The notes below the pieces were generated by a model that searched no databases, was not told where the DNA came from, and saw only the letters and a program-made list of their open reading frames with translations. A program made the translations under genes and the position numbers. Below are positions 17,025 to 26,936 of a DNA stretch of 64,000 bases, in pieces (positions within the stretch are counted from its first letter, which is position 1; each line of letters starts with the position of its first letter). The DNA is from Microbacterium aurum (GTDB lineage Bacteria; Actinomycetota; Actinomycetes; Actinomycetales; Microbacteriaceae): positions 868,001 through 932,000 of the forward strand of contig NZ_JAFBCQ010000001.1 in assembly GCF_016907815.1 (NCBI RefSeq). Direction: 5' to 3'.

Positions 17025-18052
17025 CGTTCACCTCCACGACCCGCATCCCCGTCTCGGGGCTCACCAAGCGCATCGGCTCGCTCGGCAAGGCGCGCGAGTT
17101 CGGCATCCTCGTCGCCCTCGCGCTCGTTGTCATCGCCGCGACCGCGAAGAACCCGAGCTTCCTGTTCTCGACCGACGGCTGGCGCGACCTGCTGCTCACC
17201 CCGTCGATCCTCGTGCTCGTCGCCGTCGGCCAGGCGATCGTCATCATCACCCGCAACGTCGACCTGTCGGTGGGCTCGGTGATGGGGCTGTCGGCCTATC
17301 TGACGGGCCGCCTGTTCATCGACATCCCGAGCCTGCCGATCCCGGTCGTCGTGCTGTTCGCCGTGATCTTCGGCGGCGTGCTCGGTCTCATCAACGGCGC
17401 GCTCGTCGCCTTCGCCCGCGTCCCGGCGATGGTCATCACCCTCGGCACGCTGTATGCCTATCGCGGCATTAACGTCATGTGGGCCGGATCCAGCCGCGTC
17501 AACGCGTCGGACATGCCGAAGGACTTCCTCGCGCTGGGCACGGGGCAGATCCTCACGATCCCGATCCTCGCGATCGTCGCGTTCGTCGTGCTGGCCGCCG
17601 CGGCCTGGTACATGCGCAACACCCGCGGGGGCCGCGAGTACTACGCGATCGGCTCCGATCCCGCCGCCGCCGAGCTCTACGGACTCAAGGTGACGCGCCG
17701 CATCCTCACCGCCTTCATCCTCTCCGGCGCGCTCGCGGGCCTCGCGGGCGTCTTCTACGCGGCCCGCTACGGATCGGTGAGCTCGCAGGCCGGTGCCGGC
17801 TGGGAGTTGGATGCCGTGGGCGCGGCCGTCATCGGCGGCGTCGCGATCACGGGCGGCGTCGGCACGGTGTGGGGCGCCGCGATCGGCGCGGTGCTGCTCA
17901 TGACGATCAACCGGGCGCTGCCGATCCTCGGCATCCCCGACTTCTGGCAGCGGGCCGTCGTCGGCGCGCTCATCATCGGCGCGATCGTGCTCGATCGCTG
18001 GCTGGCGGTCAGGCAGCGACGCCGGCTCATCGAAGCGAGGGACCAGTCATGA
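17021..18052 (+). CDS. rhaP: Rhamnose ABC importer, permease 1
   Basis: 343 residues, starting at an ATGA overlap with the ATPase gene and ending at an ATGA overlap with the next permease. About eight to ten hydrophobic segments; CUT2 permease signatures include IITRNVDLSVGSVMGLSAY and GGVAITGGVGTVWGAAIGA. It forms half of the transmembrane channel for the sugar. Confidence 0.9.
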   Translation: MTFTSTTRIPVSGLTKRIGSLGKAREFGILVALALVVIAATAKNPSFLFSTDGWRDLLLTPSILVLVAVGQAIVIITRNVDLSVGSVMGLSAYLTGRLFIDIPSLPIPVVVLFAVIFGGVLGLINGALVAFARVPAMVITLGTLYAYRGINVMWAGSSRVNASDMPKDFLALGTGQILTIPILAIVAFVVLAAAAWYMRNTRGGREYYAIGSDPAAAELYGLKVTRRILTAFILSGALAGLAGVFYAARYGSVSSQAGAGWELDAVGAAVIGGVAITGGVGTVWGAAIGAVLLMTINRALPILGIPDFWQRAVVGALIIGAIVLDRWLAVRQRRRLIEARDQS

Positions 18053-19104
18053 CAACGGCAGCCACTCCGACGACGACCACGAATCGCGTCGCCCGCGACT
18101 TCGACAAGCCGCTCTGGCGCCGCATCCTGCTCACCCGCGAATCGGCGATCGTCGGGCTCCTCATCCTCGTCGTGCTCGTCTCGGCGGTTACGGTGCACGG
18201 CTTCAGTCAGCCGATCACGCTCAACTACCTGCTGCTCGACATCGCGCCGATCCTGCTGATCGCGCTGCCGATGACGCTCATCATGATCACCGGCGAGATC
18301 GACCTGTCGGTCGGCTCGATGGTGGGGCTGTCGAGCGTCGTCACGGGCGTCGCGGTGCAGGCGGGCGTCCCCTTCGAGGCGGCGGCGCTGCTGGCCCTGT
18401 TCGTCGGCGTCGTCGGGGGTGCCGTCAACGGCTTCCTCGTGACGGTCGTGGGGCTGCCCTCGCTCGCCGTCACGATCGGCACGCTGGCCCTGTTCCGCGG
18501 GCTCGCGGTGGGCCTGCTCGGCACGACCGCCGTCACCGACTTCCCGGAGATGTGGACGGCCCTCGCGAAGGCGAAGATCGCCGGGACGACCGTGCCGTAC
18601 ATCATGGTGCCGTTCCTGATCCTGCTGGCGATCTTCGTGATCGTGCTGCACTTCACGCCGTTCGGCCGCGGCATCTACGCGATCGGACTGTCGAAGGATG
18701 CCGCGCGCTTCTCCGGCGTGCACGTCGAGCGCACGAAGTTCATCCTCTTCGTGCTCGCGGGCCTCGTGTCCGCGTTCGCCGGCATCTACTACACGCTGCG
18801 GTTCGGCAGCGCCCGCGGCGACAACGCGACGGGCCTCGAGCTGCAGGTGATCGCGGCGGTCGTGCTCGGCGGCGTCTCGGTGTTCGGCGGCCGCGGCCAG
18901 CTCTACGGCGTCGTCGCGGCGGCGCTCCTCATCGGCGTGCTCTCCAGCGCGCTGCGGCTCGCGAACGTCACGAGCGACGTCATCAACATCATCACCGGAG
19001 TGCTGCTCGTGCTCTCGGTGGTCAGCGCCAGCGTCCTCGGCTGGCTCCAGAAGGCCAGGCGGCGCCCGAGCCGTCTCCCATCCGTCGCAGCCACAGCACC
19101 ATGA
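18049..19104 (+). CDS. rhaQ: Rhamnose ABC importer, permease 2
   Basis: 351 residues, a paralogue of the preceding permease: MITGEIDLSVGSMVGLSSVV corresponds to the DLSVGS block of permease 1, and VLGGVSVFGGRGQLYGVV to its GGVAITGG block. The N-terminal 30 residues are a soluble leader rich in Thr. It pairs with permease 1 in the membrane. Sixty-one bases separate it from the binding-protein gene. Confidence 0.9.
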   Translation: MTTAATPTTTTNRVARDFDKPLWRRILLTRESAIVGLLILVVLVSAVTVHGFSQPITLNYLLLDIAPILLIALPMTLIMITGEIDLSVGSMVGLSSVVTGVAVQAGVPFEAAALLALFVGVVGGAVNGFLVTVVGLPSLAVTIGTLALFRGLAVGLLGTTAVTDFPEMWTALAKAKIAGTTVPYIMVPFLILLAIFVIVLHFTPFGRGIYAIGLSKDAARFSGVHVERTKFILFVLAGLVSAFAGIYYTLRFGSARGDNATGLELQVIAAVVLGGVSVFGGRGQLYGVVAAALLIGVLSSALRLANVTSDVINIITGVLLVLSVVSASVLGWLQKARRRPSRLPSVAATAP

Positions 19105-19165
19105 CGAAGCTGCGTCCCCGGCCGACGGCACCCGTCGCGGTCGCCCTGACGAAAGGAACGAAACA

Positions 19166-20215
19166 ATGAAGTTCGCACGCAAGCGTGTGGCCGCTGTGGC
19201 GGCGGTCGCGGTGGCCGCCGCGCTCGCCCTGTCCGGCTGCGCCGACACCGGCACCTCGGGAGGTGGGGCGACCGGCTCGACCGGCGACGGCGGCGGCAGT
19301 GACAACCTGTCGATCACCTTCCTGCCCAAGAACCTCGGCAACCCCTACTTCGACACGTCGAGCAAGGGCGGCAAGGCCGCGGTCGAGGAGCTCAAGGGCA
19401 CGTTCGCCGAGGTGGGCCCCGCCGAGGCGACCCCCGACGCGCAGGTCAGCTACATCAACACCGCGACGCAGCAGGGCGTCGGCGCCCTCGTCGTGTCGGC
19501 GAACGACCCCAAGGCGATCTGCGACGCGCTGAACGAAGCGCGCGACGCGGGCGTCAAGGTCGTCACCTTCGACTCCGACACCGACGCGGACTGCCGTGAC
19601 CTGTTCATCAACCAGGCCACCGCCGACGGCATCGCCAAGGTGCAGGTCGACCTCATCGCCGAGCAGATCGGTGACGCCGGCGAGGTCGCGGTGCTCTCGG
19701 CATCCGCCAACGCGACGAACCAGAACGCCTGGATCGAGAAGATGAAGGAGCTCCTGGCATCCGATCACCCGAACATCCAGCTGGTGGACGTCGTTTACGG
19801 TGACGACGACGACCAGACCTCGTTCGACAAGACGGCGGCCCTGCTGCAGTCGCACCCGAACCTGAAGGGCATCATCTCGCCGACCACGGTCGGCATCGCG
19901 GCGGCCGCGCGCTACCTGTCGACGTCGGACTACAAGGGCAAGGTCGCGCTGACCGGCCTCGGCACTCCGAACCAGATGCGCGAGTACGTCGAGGACGGCA
20001 CCGTCACGGCGTTCGCGCTTTGGAATCCGGAGGACCTCGGCTACCTGTCGGCGTACGCGGCCGCGGCGCTCATCAAGGGCGAGATCACGGGTAAGGAAGG
20101 GGACACGTTCGAGGCGGGCAAGCTCGGCTCCTACACGGTCGGCGCCGACGCCACTGTCCTCCTCGGTGACCCGTACGTGTTCAACAAGGACAACATCGGC
20201 GACTTCGACTTCTGA
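19166..20215 (+). CDS. rhaS: Rhamnose ABC importer, substrate-binding lipoprotein
   Basis: 349 residues with a lipoprotein signal (charged start, hydrophobic core, lipobox LSGC, lipidated Cys at 25) and a Gly/Ser linker. The mature part is a type 1 periplasmic-binding-protein fold of the RhaS type: FLPKNLGNPYFDTSSKGG, ALVVSANDPKAICDALNEA, VVTFDSDT and LNxKGIISPTTVG-like landmarks. It captures the sugar outside the membrane and delivers it to the permeases. A GAAAGGAACG ribosome site precedes the ATG. Unlike Rhizobium operons, this gene is last. Confidence 0.9.
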   Translation: MKFARKRVAAVAAVAVAAALALSGCADTGTSGGGATGSTGDGGGSDNLSITFLPKNLGNPYFDTSSKGGKAAVEELKGTFAEVGPAEATPDAQVSYINTATQQGVGALVVSANDPKAICDALNEARDAGVKVVTFDSDTDADCRDLFINQATADGIAKVQVDLIAEQIGDAGEVAVLSASANATNQNAWIEKMKELLASDHPNIQLVDVVYGDDDDQTSFDKTAALLQSHPNLKGIISPTTVGIAAAARYLSTSDYKGKVALTGLGTPNQMREYVEDGTVTAFALWNPEDLGYLSAYAAAALIKGEITGKEGDTFEAGKLGSYTVGADATVLLGDPYVFNKDNIGDFDF

Positions 20216-20229
20216 CGTCGCCGCACCCG

Positions 20230-20269
20230 AAGCGCCCGGCCGGCTCCCTGTAGAGCTGGTCGGGCGCTT
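20230..20269 (+). terminator. Terminator after the rhamnose transporter operon
   Basis: AAGCGCCCG (20230-20238) pairs perfectly with CGGGCGCTT (20261-20269), followed by TTCG. It lies 15 bases after the rhaS stop. Confidence 0.8.
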
Positions 20270-20314
20270 TCGCGTGCGCGGCCGCGCGTCGCGCGCCGCG
20301 CGCCGCGCGTCGCG

Positions 20315-21658
20315 TCAGCGCCGGGCGCGGCCGGGGAGGGTGATCGGCGTGGTGCCGGCGACCTCGTCGCTGAACTCCTCGGGGGCGACGGGGGCGACCA
20401 CCGAGACTGGCCGCGTCTCGTCGAGCGTGAGGGCGAAGCGGCGGGTCTCGTGGCGGTGCAGGCGGCCGGACAACAGCATCCACCCGAATCCGATCGCGAA
20501 GGCGACGAACGCCCCGCCCGCACCGAGCCAGATCGCCGCGCGCGGACCGAACTCGGCCGCGACCCAACCCACGATGGGCGCGCCGATCGGGGTTCCACCC
20601 ATGAGGATCGCCATATACAGCGCGAGCACCCGGCCCCGCAGTGCCGGATCGGTGGTCGTCTGCACGTAGCCGTTCGCCGTGGTCATCGTCGTGACGACCG
20701 CGAAGCCCGTGAACATGAGCGTCACGGCATACAGCCCGTACGTCGGCATGACGGCGCTCACGGCGGCGGCGACGGCGAACAGTCCGGTCCCGACGACCAC
20801 CATGCGGATGCGGGCGCGGTCGCGCCGCGCCGCGAGCAGCGCGCCCGCCAACGACCCGATCGCGAGGATCGACGAGAGGAGGCCGTAACCGTCGGCATCC
20901 TTTCCGAACTCCAGTGCCATCGTCGACGCGAAGATCGGGAAGTTCATGCCGAACGCGCCGAGCAGGAACACCATCGCGAACGTGACCATGAGGTCGGGGC
21001 GGCGCCGCACGTAGCGGAATCCGTCCGCGAGGCGGTTCGCGCCCGGCGCCTTCACGCGCGGCACGAGCTCGTCGGTGCGGATCAGCAGCAGCGCGACGAT
21101 CATCGCGAGGAAGGTCGCCGCGTTGACGAGGAACACCCAGCCGGTGCCGACCGCGACGATCATGACGCCCGCGGCGGCGGGCCCGATCATGCGGGCGCTG
21201 TTGAAGGATGCCGCGTTCAGCGCCACCGCGTTCGACGCGTTCTCGCGCGCCACGAGGTCGGAGACGAACGCCTGTCGGGCGGGGTTGTCGAAGGCCGCGA
21301 CCAGCCCCAGCACGAACGTGAACAGGTACATGAGGGCGAGGGTCATGACGCCCTGCAGGATCAGCACGCCGATCACGGCGCCGATCGCGAGCAGCAGCGA
21401 CTGCGTCAGCATGAGCAGGCGACGCCGGTCGAACCGGTCGGCGACCCATCCGGTGACGCCGACGAGCAGCAGTGGCGGCGCGAACTGCAGCGCCATGGTG
21501 ATGCCCATGGCGCCGGCGTCGTTGTCGGTCAGCTGCGTCAGCACGACCCAGCTGAGCGCCGTGGCCTGCATCCACTGCCCGACGTTGGAGACGAGCGCGC
21601 CGATGAACCAGACGCGATAGTTGAAGACCGAGAAGGAGCGGAACATCGAGGAGCTCAT
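20315..21658 (-). CDS. MFS exporter (DHA3/EntS-like)
   Basis: 447 residues with about twelve membrane segments. The N-terminus FRSFSVFNYRVWFIGALVSN and the loop GWVADRFDRRRLLM (MFS motif A) plus DNPARQAFVSDLV place it in the DHA3 branch that includes enterobactin exporter EntS and macrolide pumps. Substrate unknown. The start overlaps the marR stop by four bases, so both form one operon controlled from 22114-22149. The C-terminal 40 residues are a soluble tail. Confidence 0.85.
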   Translation of the reverse strand: MSSSMFRSFSVFNYRVWFIGALVSNVGQWMQATALSWVVLTQLTDNDAGAMGITMALQFAPPLLLVGVTGWVADRFDRRRLLMLTQSLLLAIGAVIGVLILQGVMTLALMYLFTFVLGLVAAFDNPARQAFVSDLVARENASNAVALNAASFNSARMIGPAAAGVMIVAVGTGWVFLVNAATFLAMIVALLLIRTDELVPRVKAPGANRLADGFRYVRRRPDLMVTFAMVFLLGAFGMNFPIFASTMALEFGKDADGYGLLSSILAIGSLAGALLAARRDRARIRMVVVGTGLFAVAAAVSAVMPTYGLYAVTLMFTGFAVVTTMTTANGYVQTTTDPALRGRVLALYMAILMGGTPIGAPIVGWVAAEFGPRAAIWLGAGGAFVAFAIGFGWMLLSGRLHRHETRRFALTLDETRPVSVVAPVAPEEFSDEVAGTTPITLPGRARR

Positions 21659-22113
21659 CGGCTCGCCACCTCCCGCATCAGCTCGGCAGCGTCATGGAGC
21701 AGCTCGCGCTGCGCGGGAGTGAGGTCGGCGAGCGCCTGCTCGAGCCAGGAGTCGCGGCGGCGCACGGTCTCGGCGACGACGGCGCGGCCCTCGTCCGTGA
21801 GGGCGATGTTGACCTTGCGCCGGTCGGCTTCGTCGGGGGTGCGGGTGAGGTAGCCCGACTTCTCGAGGCAGTTGACGGTGCGGTTCATCGATGGCGCCGA
21901 CACCCGCTCACGATCGGCGAGCTCCCCGAGGGTGTGTGCGCCGTGCGCCGACAGGGCGGCCAGCACCGCGAACTGGCCGTCGCTCATCGTGTCGACGGCG
22001 CGCTGCAAGCGCAGGCGCCGCGCGAGGCGGAACGTCGCCATCCGCAGGGCGGAGGCGTCGGTGGCGAGGGAGGGGTCGGATGGGGGCGCGGGGTCGGCGT
22101 TCTCGGTGCTCAT
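21655..22113 (-). CDS. MarR-family regulator of the adjacent MFS exporter
   Basis: 152 residues from ATG 22113 (an in-frame ATG at 22128 lies within the operator region). The winged helix is seen in TLGELADRERVSAPSMNRTVNCLEKSG and the wing PDEADRRKVNIAL. It is directly followed by the MFS gene (ATGA), so it most likely represses its own operon until a toxic ligand binds. Confidence 0.85.
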   Translation of the reverse strand: MSTENADPAPPSDPSLATDASALRMATFRLARRLRLQRAVDTMSDGQFAVLAALSAHGAHTLGELADRERVSAPSMNRTVNCLEKSGYLTRTPDEADRRKVNIALTDEGRAVVAETVRRRDSWLEQALADLTPAQRELLHDAAELMREVASR

Positions 22114-22119
22114 ACAGAT

Positions 22120-22149
22120 ACTTAGCATAGCTCATTAGTCTTGCTAAGT
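22120..22149. promoter_or_regulatory. MarR operator candidate
   Basis: ACTTAGCA (22120-22127) and TGCTAAGT (22142-22149) form an 8-bp perfect inverted repeat in an AT-rich patch just upstream of the marR start. The TTGCTA half is also seen in the AT-rich start region of the second MFS gene (about 23866-23890). Confidence 0.55.
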
Positions 22150-22201
22150 AAATGTGGGCGCGTGGGGGCGGGGCTGCCGGTTCATCCGGCGCGTATTGCA
22201 G

Positions 22202-23865
22202 TTATGGGGTGTTGTGGTCGCGTGTTGCGTCGGGTGAAGCGTGAGGGGACTCCCCGGCATCCCCGCCCCCGCTATTCCCGGCGGCGGGGCGGCGCGCGCG
22301 GCCGAGCGGGATCGTCGCGATCAGGCCCACGACGAGCAATCCCGCGGCGGTGAACGCGGCGAGCCGCGTGGCGTCGGAGAAGGCCTGCTTCGCGGCATCC
22401 GCCACTGCTGCCGTCGACGGATCGGCGGCGAGCCCCGCGATCGCCGACCCCGAGCTGTCGACGACGGCCGAGACCACCTGGTCGCGCTGTGCGGCCGGCA
22501 TCCCCTGGTCATCGAGCGAGGCGGACAGCAGGCCGGCGGTGCCGGAGAAGAGAACGGTGCCGAGGATCGCGATGCCGAGCGCCGATCCCACCTGGCGCGC
22601 GGTGGACTGCGTACCCGACCCCTGACCGGACAGCTGCACCGGCACGTCCTGCAGGATGACGCCCGTCAGCTGCGCCGTCGCGAGTCCCACGCCGAGACCG
22701 TAGATGAACAGGGCCGGCAGCAGCCACACCCAGGCGGTCTGCGTCCCGGCATCCAGCCCCACGACGATGCCGACCAGGACGACACCGACGATCTCAGCGG
22801 CGAGGCCCGCGCGCACGACGAGCACGGGACTGATCTCGCCGCTCGAGGCGCCCGCGATGCCGCTCGCGACGAACGAGCCGACGGCCAGGGCCACCAGCAC
22901 CAGGCCGGTCTGCAGCGCGTCGAAGCCGAGCACGAACTGCAGCCACAGCGGAAGGGAGAGGATGATGCCGAACTCGCCGAGTGCGACCACCAGTGCGGCG
23001 ACGTTGCCGCTGCGGAACGTCGCGATCGAGAACAGTCGAGGGTCGAGCAGAGCGGGCCGGCCGGCGCGGCCGCGATGGCGGGACCAGAGCACGAACACGA
23101 TCAGCGCGACGACGGCGATCGCGAACGCCACCGGCACCGGCGAGAGATCGAACGGCCAGGTCCAGCCGCCGATCGTGAAGGGGTCGTGCACGCCCCACCA
23201 TCCGAGCGTGCGCCCCTCGATGAGACCGAACACGAGCGCGCCGAAGAGGGCGACCGACAGCGCCGCGCCGACGAGATCGAGGGTGCCGGATGCCGCCTCG
23301 CGCGACTCCGCGACCGCCCACAGCACGCCGATGGCGATGATGATCCCCAGTGGGATGTTGATGCCGAAGGCCCAGCGCCACGAGAACGACGTCGTGAGCC
23401 AGCCGCCGAGGAGCGGACCGACGGCGGCCATCCCGCCGATCGTGGACCCCCACACCGCGAACGCGATGCCGCGTTCGCGCCCGTGGAAGGTGGCGTTCAG
23501 CAGCGACAGCGTGCTCGGGAGCATCATGGCCCCGCCGACGCCCTGCACAAGCCGCGCGAGGATCAGCAGGTCGCCGCTGGGTGCGAGCGCCGCCGCGACC
23601 GGCGCGCCGGCGAACAGCGCGACGCCGATCAGCAGCAGGCGTCGCCGGCCGATGCGGTCGGCGAGCGACCCGACAGCAGCAGCATCGACGCGAACACGAG
23701 GGTGTACGCCTCCTGCACCCACTGCACCTGCGTCGAGCTGATCTTCAGATCGTCGACGATCGAGGGGATCGCGACGTTGACGATCGTCGAGTCGACGATG
23801 ATCAGCGCGACGGCGAGGCTGATGAAGACGAGGCCGAACCAGCGGCGCGACGAGATGCCCCTCAC
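22202..23865 (-). pseudogene. MFS drug exporter of the DHA2 (EmrB/QacA, 14-helix) family, split by a frameshift
   Basis: From GTG 23865 the frame encodes a normal DHA2 N-terminus (RWFGLVFISLAVALIIVDST, VQWVQEAYTLVFASMLLLSG). At about 23666-23673 the homology jumps to the -1 frame, which continues GSLADRIGRRRLLLIG (motif A) and runs intact to the stop at 22202, including ARLVQGVGGAMMLPSTLSL. One G is missing in a CGGGTCG context. Either the gene is inactivated, the read has an error, or ribosomes slip. The two parts together would give about 553 residues. Upstream it faces an AT-rich, TAGC-rich region. Confidence 0.85.
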
Positions 23866-23924
23866 GAATAGCTAGCTTATCTAGCAATAACTCGACGCGC
23901 CAGACCCGGCTGAGCCCCAGGGGG

Positions 23925-24080
23925 ATGCCGCGAGGCGGCGTGCTGACGCACGTCGTCGACAGCGGGGAGCGCTCGCTGCCGACCGGCACGGTGACGGTCA
24001 CCGCCACCCGTCAGGTCGACGGCGTGGGGTACGCCTCCACGTACGCGCTGGACTACCGCGGCGCCTCCTGCCGACGCTGA
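23925..24080 (+). other. Short ORF, possibly the tail of a lost gene
   Basis: 51 codons from ATG 23925, ending 24 bases before the hydrolase gene, with a regular strand-like pattern (GTVTVTATRQVDGVGYASTY) and a GGGGG tract just before the ATG. I recognise no family. It could be a remnant C-terminus or not coding at all. Confidence 0.3.
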
Positions 24081-24104
24081 TGCCCGGGCGATAGGTTGTG
24101 GTCC

Positions 24105-24971
24105 ATGACCGCACCCGAAGCGCGCTCGTTCACCGATGCCCACGGCATCCGCATCTTCTATGACGTCCACCCCGCGCGGGTCACCCCGCGCGGGGTGGTG
24201 CAGCTGCTGCACGGCGTCGGCGAGCACGCGGGCCGCTACGGTGCGCTGATCGCGCAGCTGACGGATGCCGGGTTCACGGTGTACGCCGACGACCACCGCG
24301 GGCACGGGCGCACCGGCATGGCGCAGTGGAACGGCGACGCGTCGCGGCTCGGCCGGCTCGGCCCCGGCGGGCATCGCGCCGCCGTCGCCGCGGTCTGGCA
24401 GTTCACCCAGCTCATCCGCGGCGAGAACCCCGACCTGCCGCTGGTGATCCTCGGGCACTCGTGGGGATCGTTCCTCACCCAGATCCTCGTCAACGACCAC
24501 CCCGACGCCTACGACGCCATCGTGCTGAGCGGCTCGTCGCTGCGGTGGCCGGGGGCGCTGAACTCCGGCGACCTCAACAAGAACTGGAAGGCGCCGGGGG
24601 CGCTCGGCACCGAGTGGCTCTCCAGCGACCTGACGGTGGGCCAGGCCTTCCTCGACGACCCGCTGACGACGACCACCACCCTGCCGCAGCTGTTCGGCTG
24701 GCGCGACGTGCTGCGCCTCATCGGCAAGCCGCGCAAGGACCTCGGTGTCGACCCGCCGCTGCTGCTCATGGTGGGCCGCGACGATCCCGTCGGCGGCCCC
24801 CGCAGCGTGCACCGGCTCGCCGACGCGTATCGCACCCGCTCCGGCCTGACCGACGTGACGACGCTCGTCTACCCCGGCGCTCGCCACGAGATCTTCAACG
24901 AGACGATGGCCGCGGAGGTCTTCGCCGACCTCCTCGCCTGGCTCGACGCCCGCATCCCGGTGCGGGACTGA
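24105..24971 (+). CDS. Alpha/beta hydrolase (monoacylglycerol lipase-like)
   Basis: 288 residues from ATG 24105, which lies 7 bases after TAGGTT (24092-24097), so the transcript is probably leaderless. The fold is clear: oxyanion HG in VVQLLHGVGEHAGRYG, nucleophile elbow GHSWGS, acid region LLLMVGRDDPVGG and the catalytic His in PGARHEIFNE. The HGVGEHAGRY pattern is that of monoacylglycerol lipases/lysophospholipases. No signal peptide; substrate unproven. The next gene starts four bases after the stop. Confidence 0.88.
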   Translation: MTAPEARSFTDAHGIRIFYDVHPARVTPRGVVQLLHGVGEHAGRYGALIAQLTDAGFTVYADDHRGHGRTGMAQWNGDASRLGRLGPGGHRAAVAAVWQFTQLIRGENPDLPLVILGHSWGSFLTQILVNDHPDAYDAIVLSGSSLRWPGALNSGDLNKNWKAPGALGTEWLSSDLTVGQAFLDDPLTTTTTLPQLFGWRDVLRLIGKPRKDLGVDPPLLLMVGRDDPVGGPRSVHRLADAYRTRSGLTDVTTLVYPGARHEIFNETMAAEVFADLLAWLDARIPVRD

Positions 24972-24974
24972 CGC

Positions 24975-25844
24975 GTGGCGCGCCATCGACGTCGACCCTC
25001 CGCGGTTCCGGCATCGGTCCCCTTCGCCGTCGACCCGGCGTGGGCGGGTCGCCCCTGGGGTGCAGTGCGCGGCGCGGTGCTGGCGCTGGCCGCGCTGACG
25101 GCGATCGCGTTCTGGGCTTTCGAGCCGCTGTCCGGTCCCGACCGGGTGTTCTGGCTCGTCGTCGGTGTGGGCGCGGGTGCCGCCGGCCTCGCCTCGTCGT
25201 CGCGGATCGTCGGGCTTCCGCCCGAGAGGGTGGTCGCGCGGGAACGCGCGCGGTCGATGACGGCGGATGCCGCCGCCCGCGCCGCTCGCGGCGCTCGCGC
25301 ACGGCGCCCGGGCTCGGGGTCGTCGTGGGGCGATGTCGCGGGCGTCCTCGTGCCGCGCACGATCGGCGACGCCGCGGTCGCGACACTCGTGACCACCGTG
25401 GGCATGGCCGTCTGGGTCGCGATGCGCGTCGTCGACGGCGGCTGGACCGCGGGCCTCGTCAGCAGTCTCATCACGACGCCCATCGCGACCTTCGTCGTCT
25501 TCGTGTCGCTCCTCGTCGTCGGGTGGCTGCTCGTCTTCGCCACGCGCGGGTTCGCTCTGCTGCGCCGGATGCCGCGGGGAGAGGCCCCGGCATCCGCCTG
25601 GTGGGTCTTCGGTGCGATCGCGGCGGGCGCCGTCGCCGCCGTGGCCACGCTCGCGGTCGGTCTCACCGACACCACGCCGGTGACCGGCGACGGCGGCGAG
25701 GCCCTTGTCGCGTTCCTGTTCGGCGCGGTGGCGTTCGAGCAGGCCTGGCAGGCCGTCGCGCTGTGGGTCGCACGCCTCGCCATCCTCGCCCTCGCGGTGT
25801 GCCTGGTCGCCATGTTCGTCGCGCGGGCGCGGGCGCGGCGCTGA
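24975..25844 (+). CDS. Hypothetical membrane protein
   Basis: 289 residues from GTG 24975, three bases after the hydrolase stop. There are about six hydrophobic segments (for example AVLALAALTAIAFWAF, FVVFVSLLVVGWLLVF, VARLAILALAVCLVAMF) and a basic cytoplasmic loop with an Ala/Arg-rich run near residues 88-115. No known domain recognised. The context suggests co-transcription with the hydrolase. Confidence 0.7.
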   Translation: MARHRRRPSAVPASVPFAVDPAWAGRPWGAVRGAVLALAALTAIAFWAFEPLSGPDRVFWLVVGVGAGAAGLASSSRIVGLPPERVVARERARSMTADAAARAARGARARRPGSGSSWGDVAGVLVPRTIGDAAVATLVTTVGMAVWVAMRVVDGGWTAGLVSSLITTPIATFVVFVSLLVVGWLLVFATRGFALLRRMPRGEAPASAWWVFGAIAAGAVAAVATLAVGLTDTTPVTGDGGEALVAFLFGAVAFEQAWQAVALWVARLAILALAVCLVAMFVARARARR

Positions 25845-25886
25845 GAGCCGGGCGCCACCCGCGGCGCTCGACTCTAGGCTGGAGGC

Positions 25887-26936
25887 ATGCACGGGGAGTA
25901 CAAGGTTCCGGGCGGCAAGCTCGTCGTGGTCGATCTCGAGGTCCGGGAGGGACGCATCGCGGACTTCCACCTCGCCGGTGACTTCTTCCTCGAGCCCGAC
26001 GACGCCCTCGCCGACATCGACGCCGCCGTGACCGGGCTGCCGGTCGAGACGGATGTCGCGGGCATCGCCGCGGCGGTGCGCGCGGCGCTGCCGGAAGGCG
26101 CGCAGCTCCTCGGGTTCACGCCCGAGTCGGTGGGCACGGCGGTGCGCCGCGCCCTCGTGACGGCCGCGGGGTGGCGCGACTTCGAGTGGGAGGTCGTGCA
26201 CGAGAAGGCCGTCTCACCGCGCATGAACCTCGCCCTCGACGAGGTGCTCACCACCCGCGTCGGCGACGGGCGCCGCAGGCCTACGCTGCGCATCTGGGAG
26301 TGGGACGAATCCGCGGTCGTCATCGGATCGTTCCAGTCGTACCGCAACGAGGTCGACCCCGAGGGCGCCGCCCGGCACGGCTTCGATGTCGTGCGGCGGA
26401 TCTCCGGCGGCGGCGCGATGCTCATGGCCGCCGGCTCGATCGTGACGTATTCGCTGTACGTGCCGGCATCCCTCGTCGCGGGGATGACGTTCGCCGACTC
26501 GTACGCCTTCCTCGACGACTGGGTGCTGCAGGCCCTCCGGTCGCTGGGGATCGACGCCGTGTACCAGCCGCTCAACGACATCGCCTCGCCGAGCGGCAAG
26601 ATCGGCGGGGCCGCGCAGAAGCGGCTCGCGGGCGGCGGTGTGCTGCACCATGCGACCCTGTCGTACGACATGGACGGTCAGGTCATTACCGAGGTGCTGC
26701 GCATCGGGCGGGAGAAGCTCTCCGACAAGGGCACGACGTCGGCCGCCAAGCGGGTGGACCCGCTGCGCAGCCAGACGGGCCTGCCGCGGGAGGCCATCAT
26801 CGAGCGGCTCATCGAGACCTTCACGACGCTGTACGCGGCCGAGCCGGGCCACATCACCGATGAGGAATACGCCGAGGCCGAGGCGCTCGTGGCGTCGAAG
26901 TTCGCGACCGACGCGTGGCTGCACCGGGTTCCGTGA
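25887..26936 (+). CDS. Lipoate-protein ligase A family protein
   Basis: 349 residues. The N-terminal ~85 residues (MHGEYKVPGGKLVVVDLEVR) match the small accessory domain that is C-terminal in E. coli LplA, here placed first as in many actinobacteria. The rest is the ligase domain with MNLALDEVLTTRVG, RRISGGGAMLMAAGSIVTYS and the lysine region NDIASPSGKIGGAAQKRL. It attaches lipoate (or octanoate) to 2-oxoacid dehydrogenases. TAGGCT (25875-25880) lies 6 bases before the ATG. It overlaps the DNA methylase gene by GTGA. Confidence 0.87.
   Translation: MHGEYKVPGGKLVVVDLEVREGRIADFHLAGDFFLEPDDALADIDAAVTGLPVETDVAGIAAAVRAALPEGAQLLGFTPESVGTAVRRALVTAAGWRDFEWEVVHEKAVSPRMNLALDEVLTTRVGDGRRRPTLRIWEWDESAVVIGSFQSYRNEVDPEGAARHGFDVVRRISGGGAMLMAAGSIVTYSLYVPASLVAGMTFADSYAFLDDWVLQALRSLGIDAVYQPLNDIASPSGKIGGAAQKRLAGGGVLHHATLSYDMDGQVITEVLRIGREKLSDKGTTSAAKRVDPLRSQTGLPREAIIERLIETFTTLYAAEPGHITDEEYAEAEALVASKFATDAWLHRVP

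Noticed and set aside
23629..23865. Programmed ribosomal frameshift in the DHA2 pump
   Set aside because: No strong slippery heptamer or clear downstream structure was seen, so a mutation or sequencing error is simpler; left as an open alternative in the findings.
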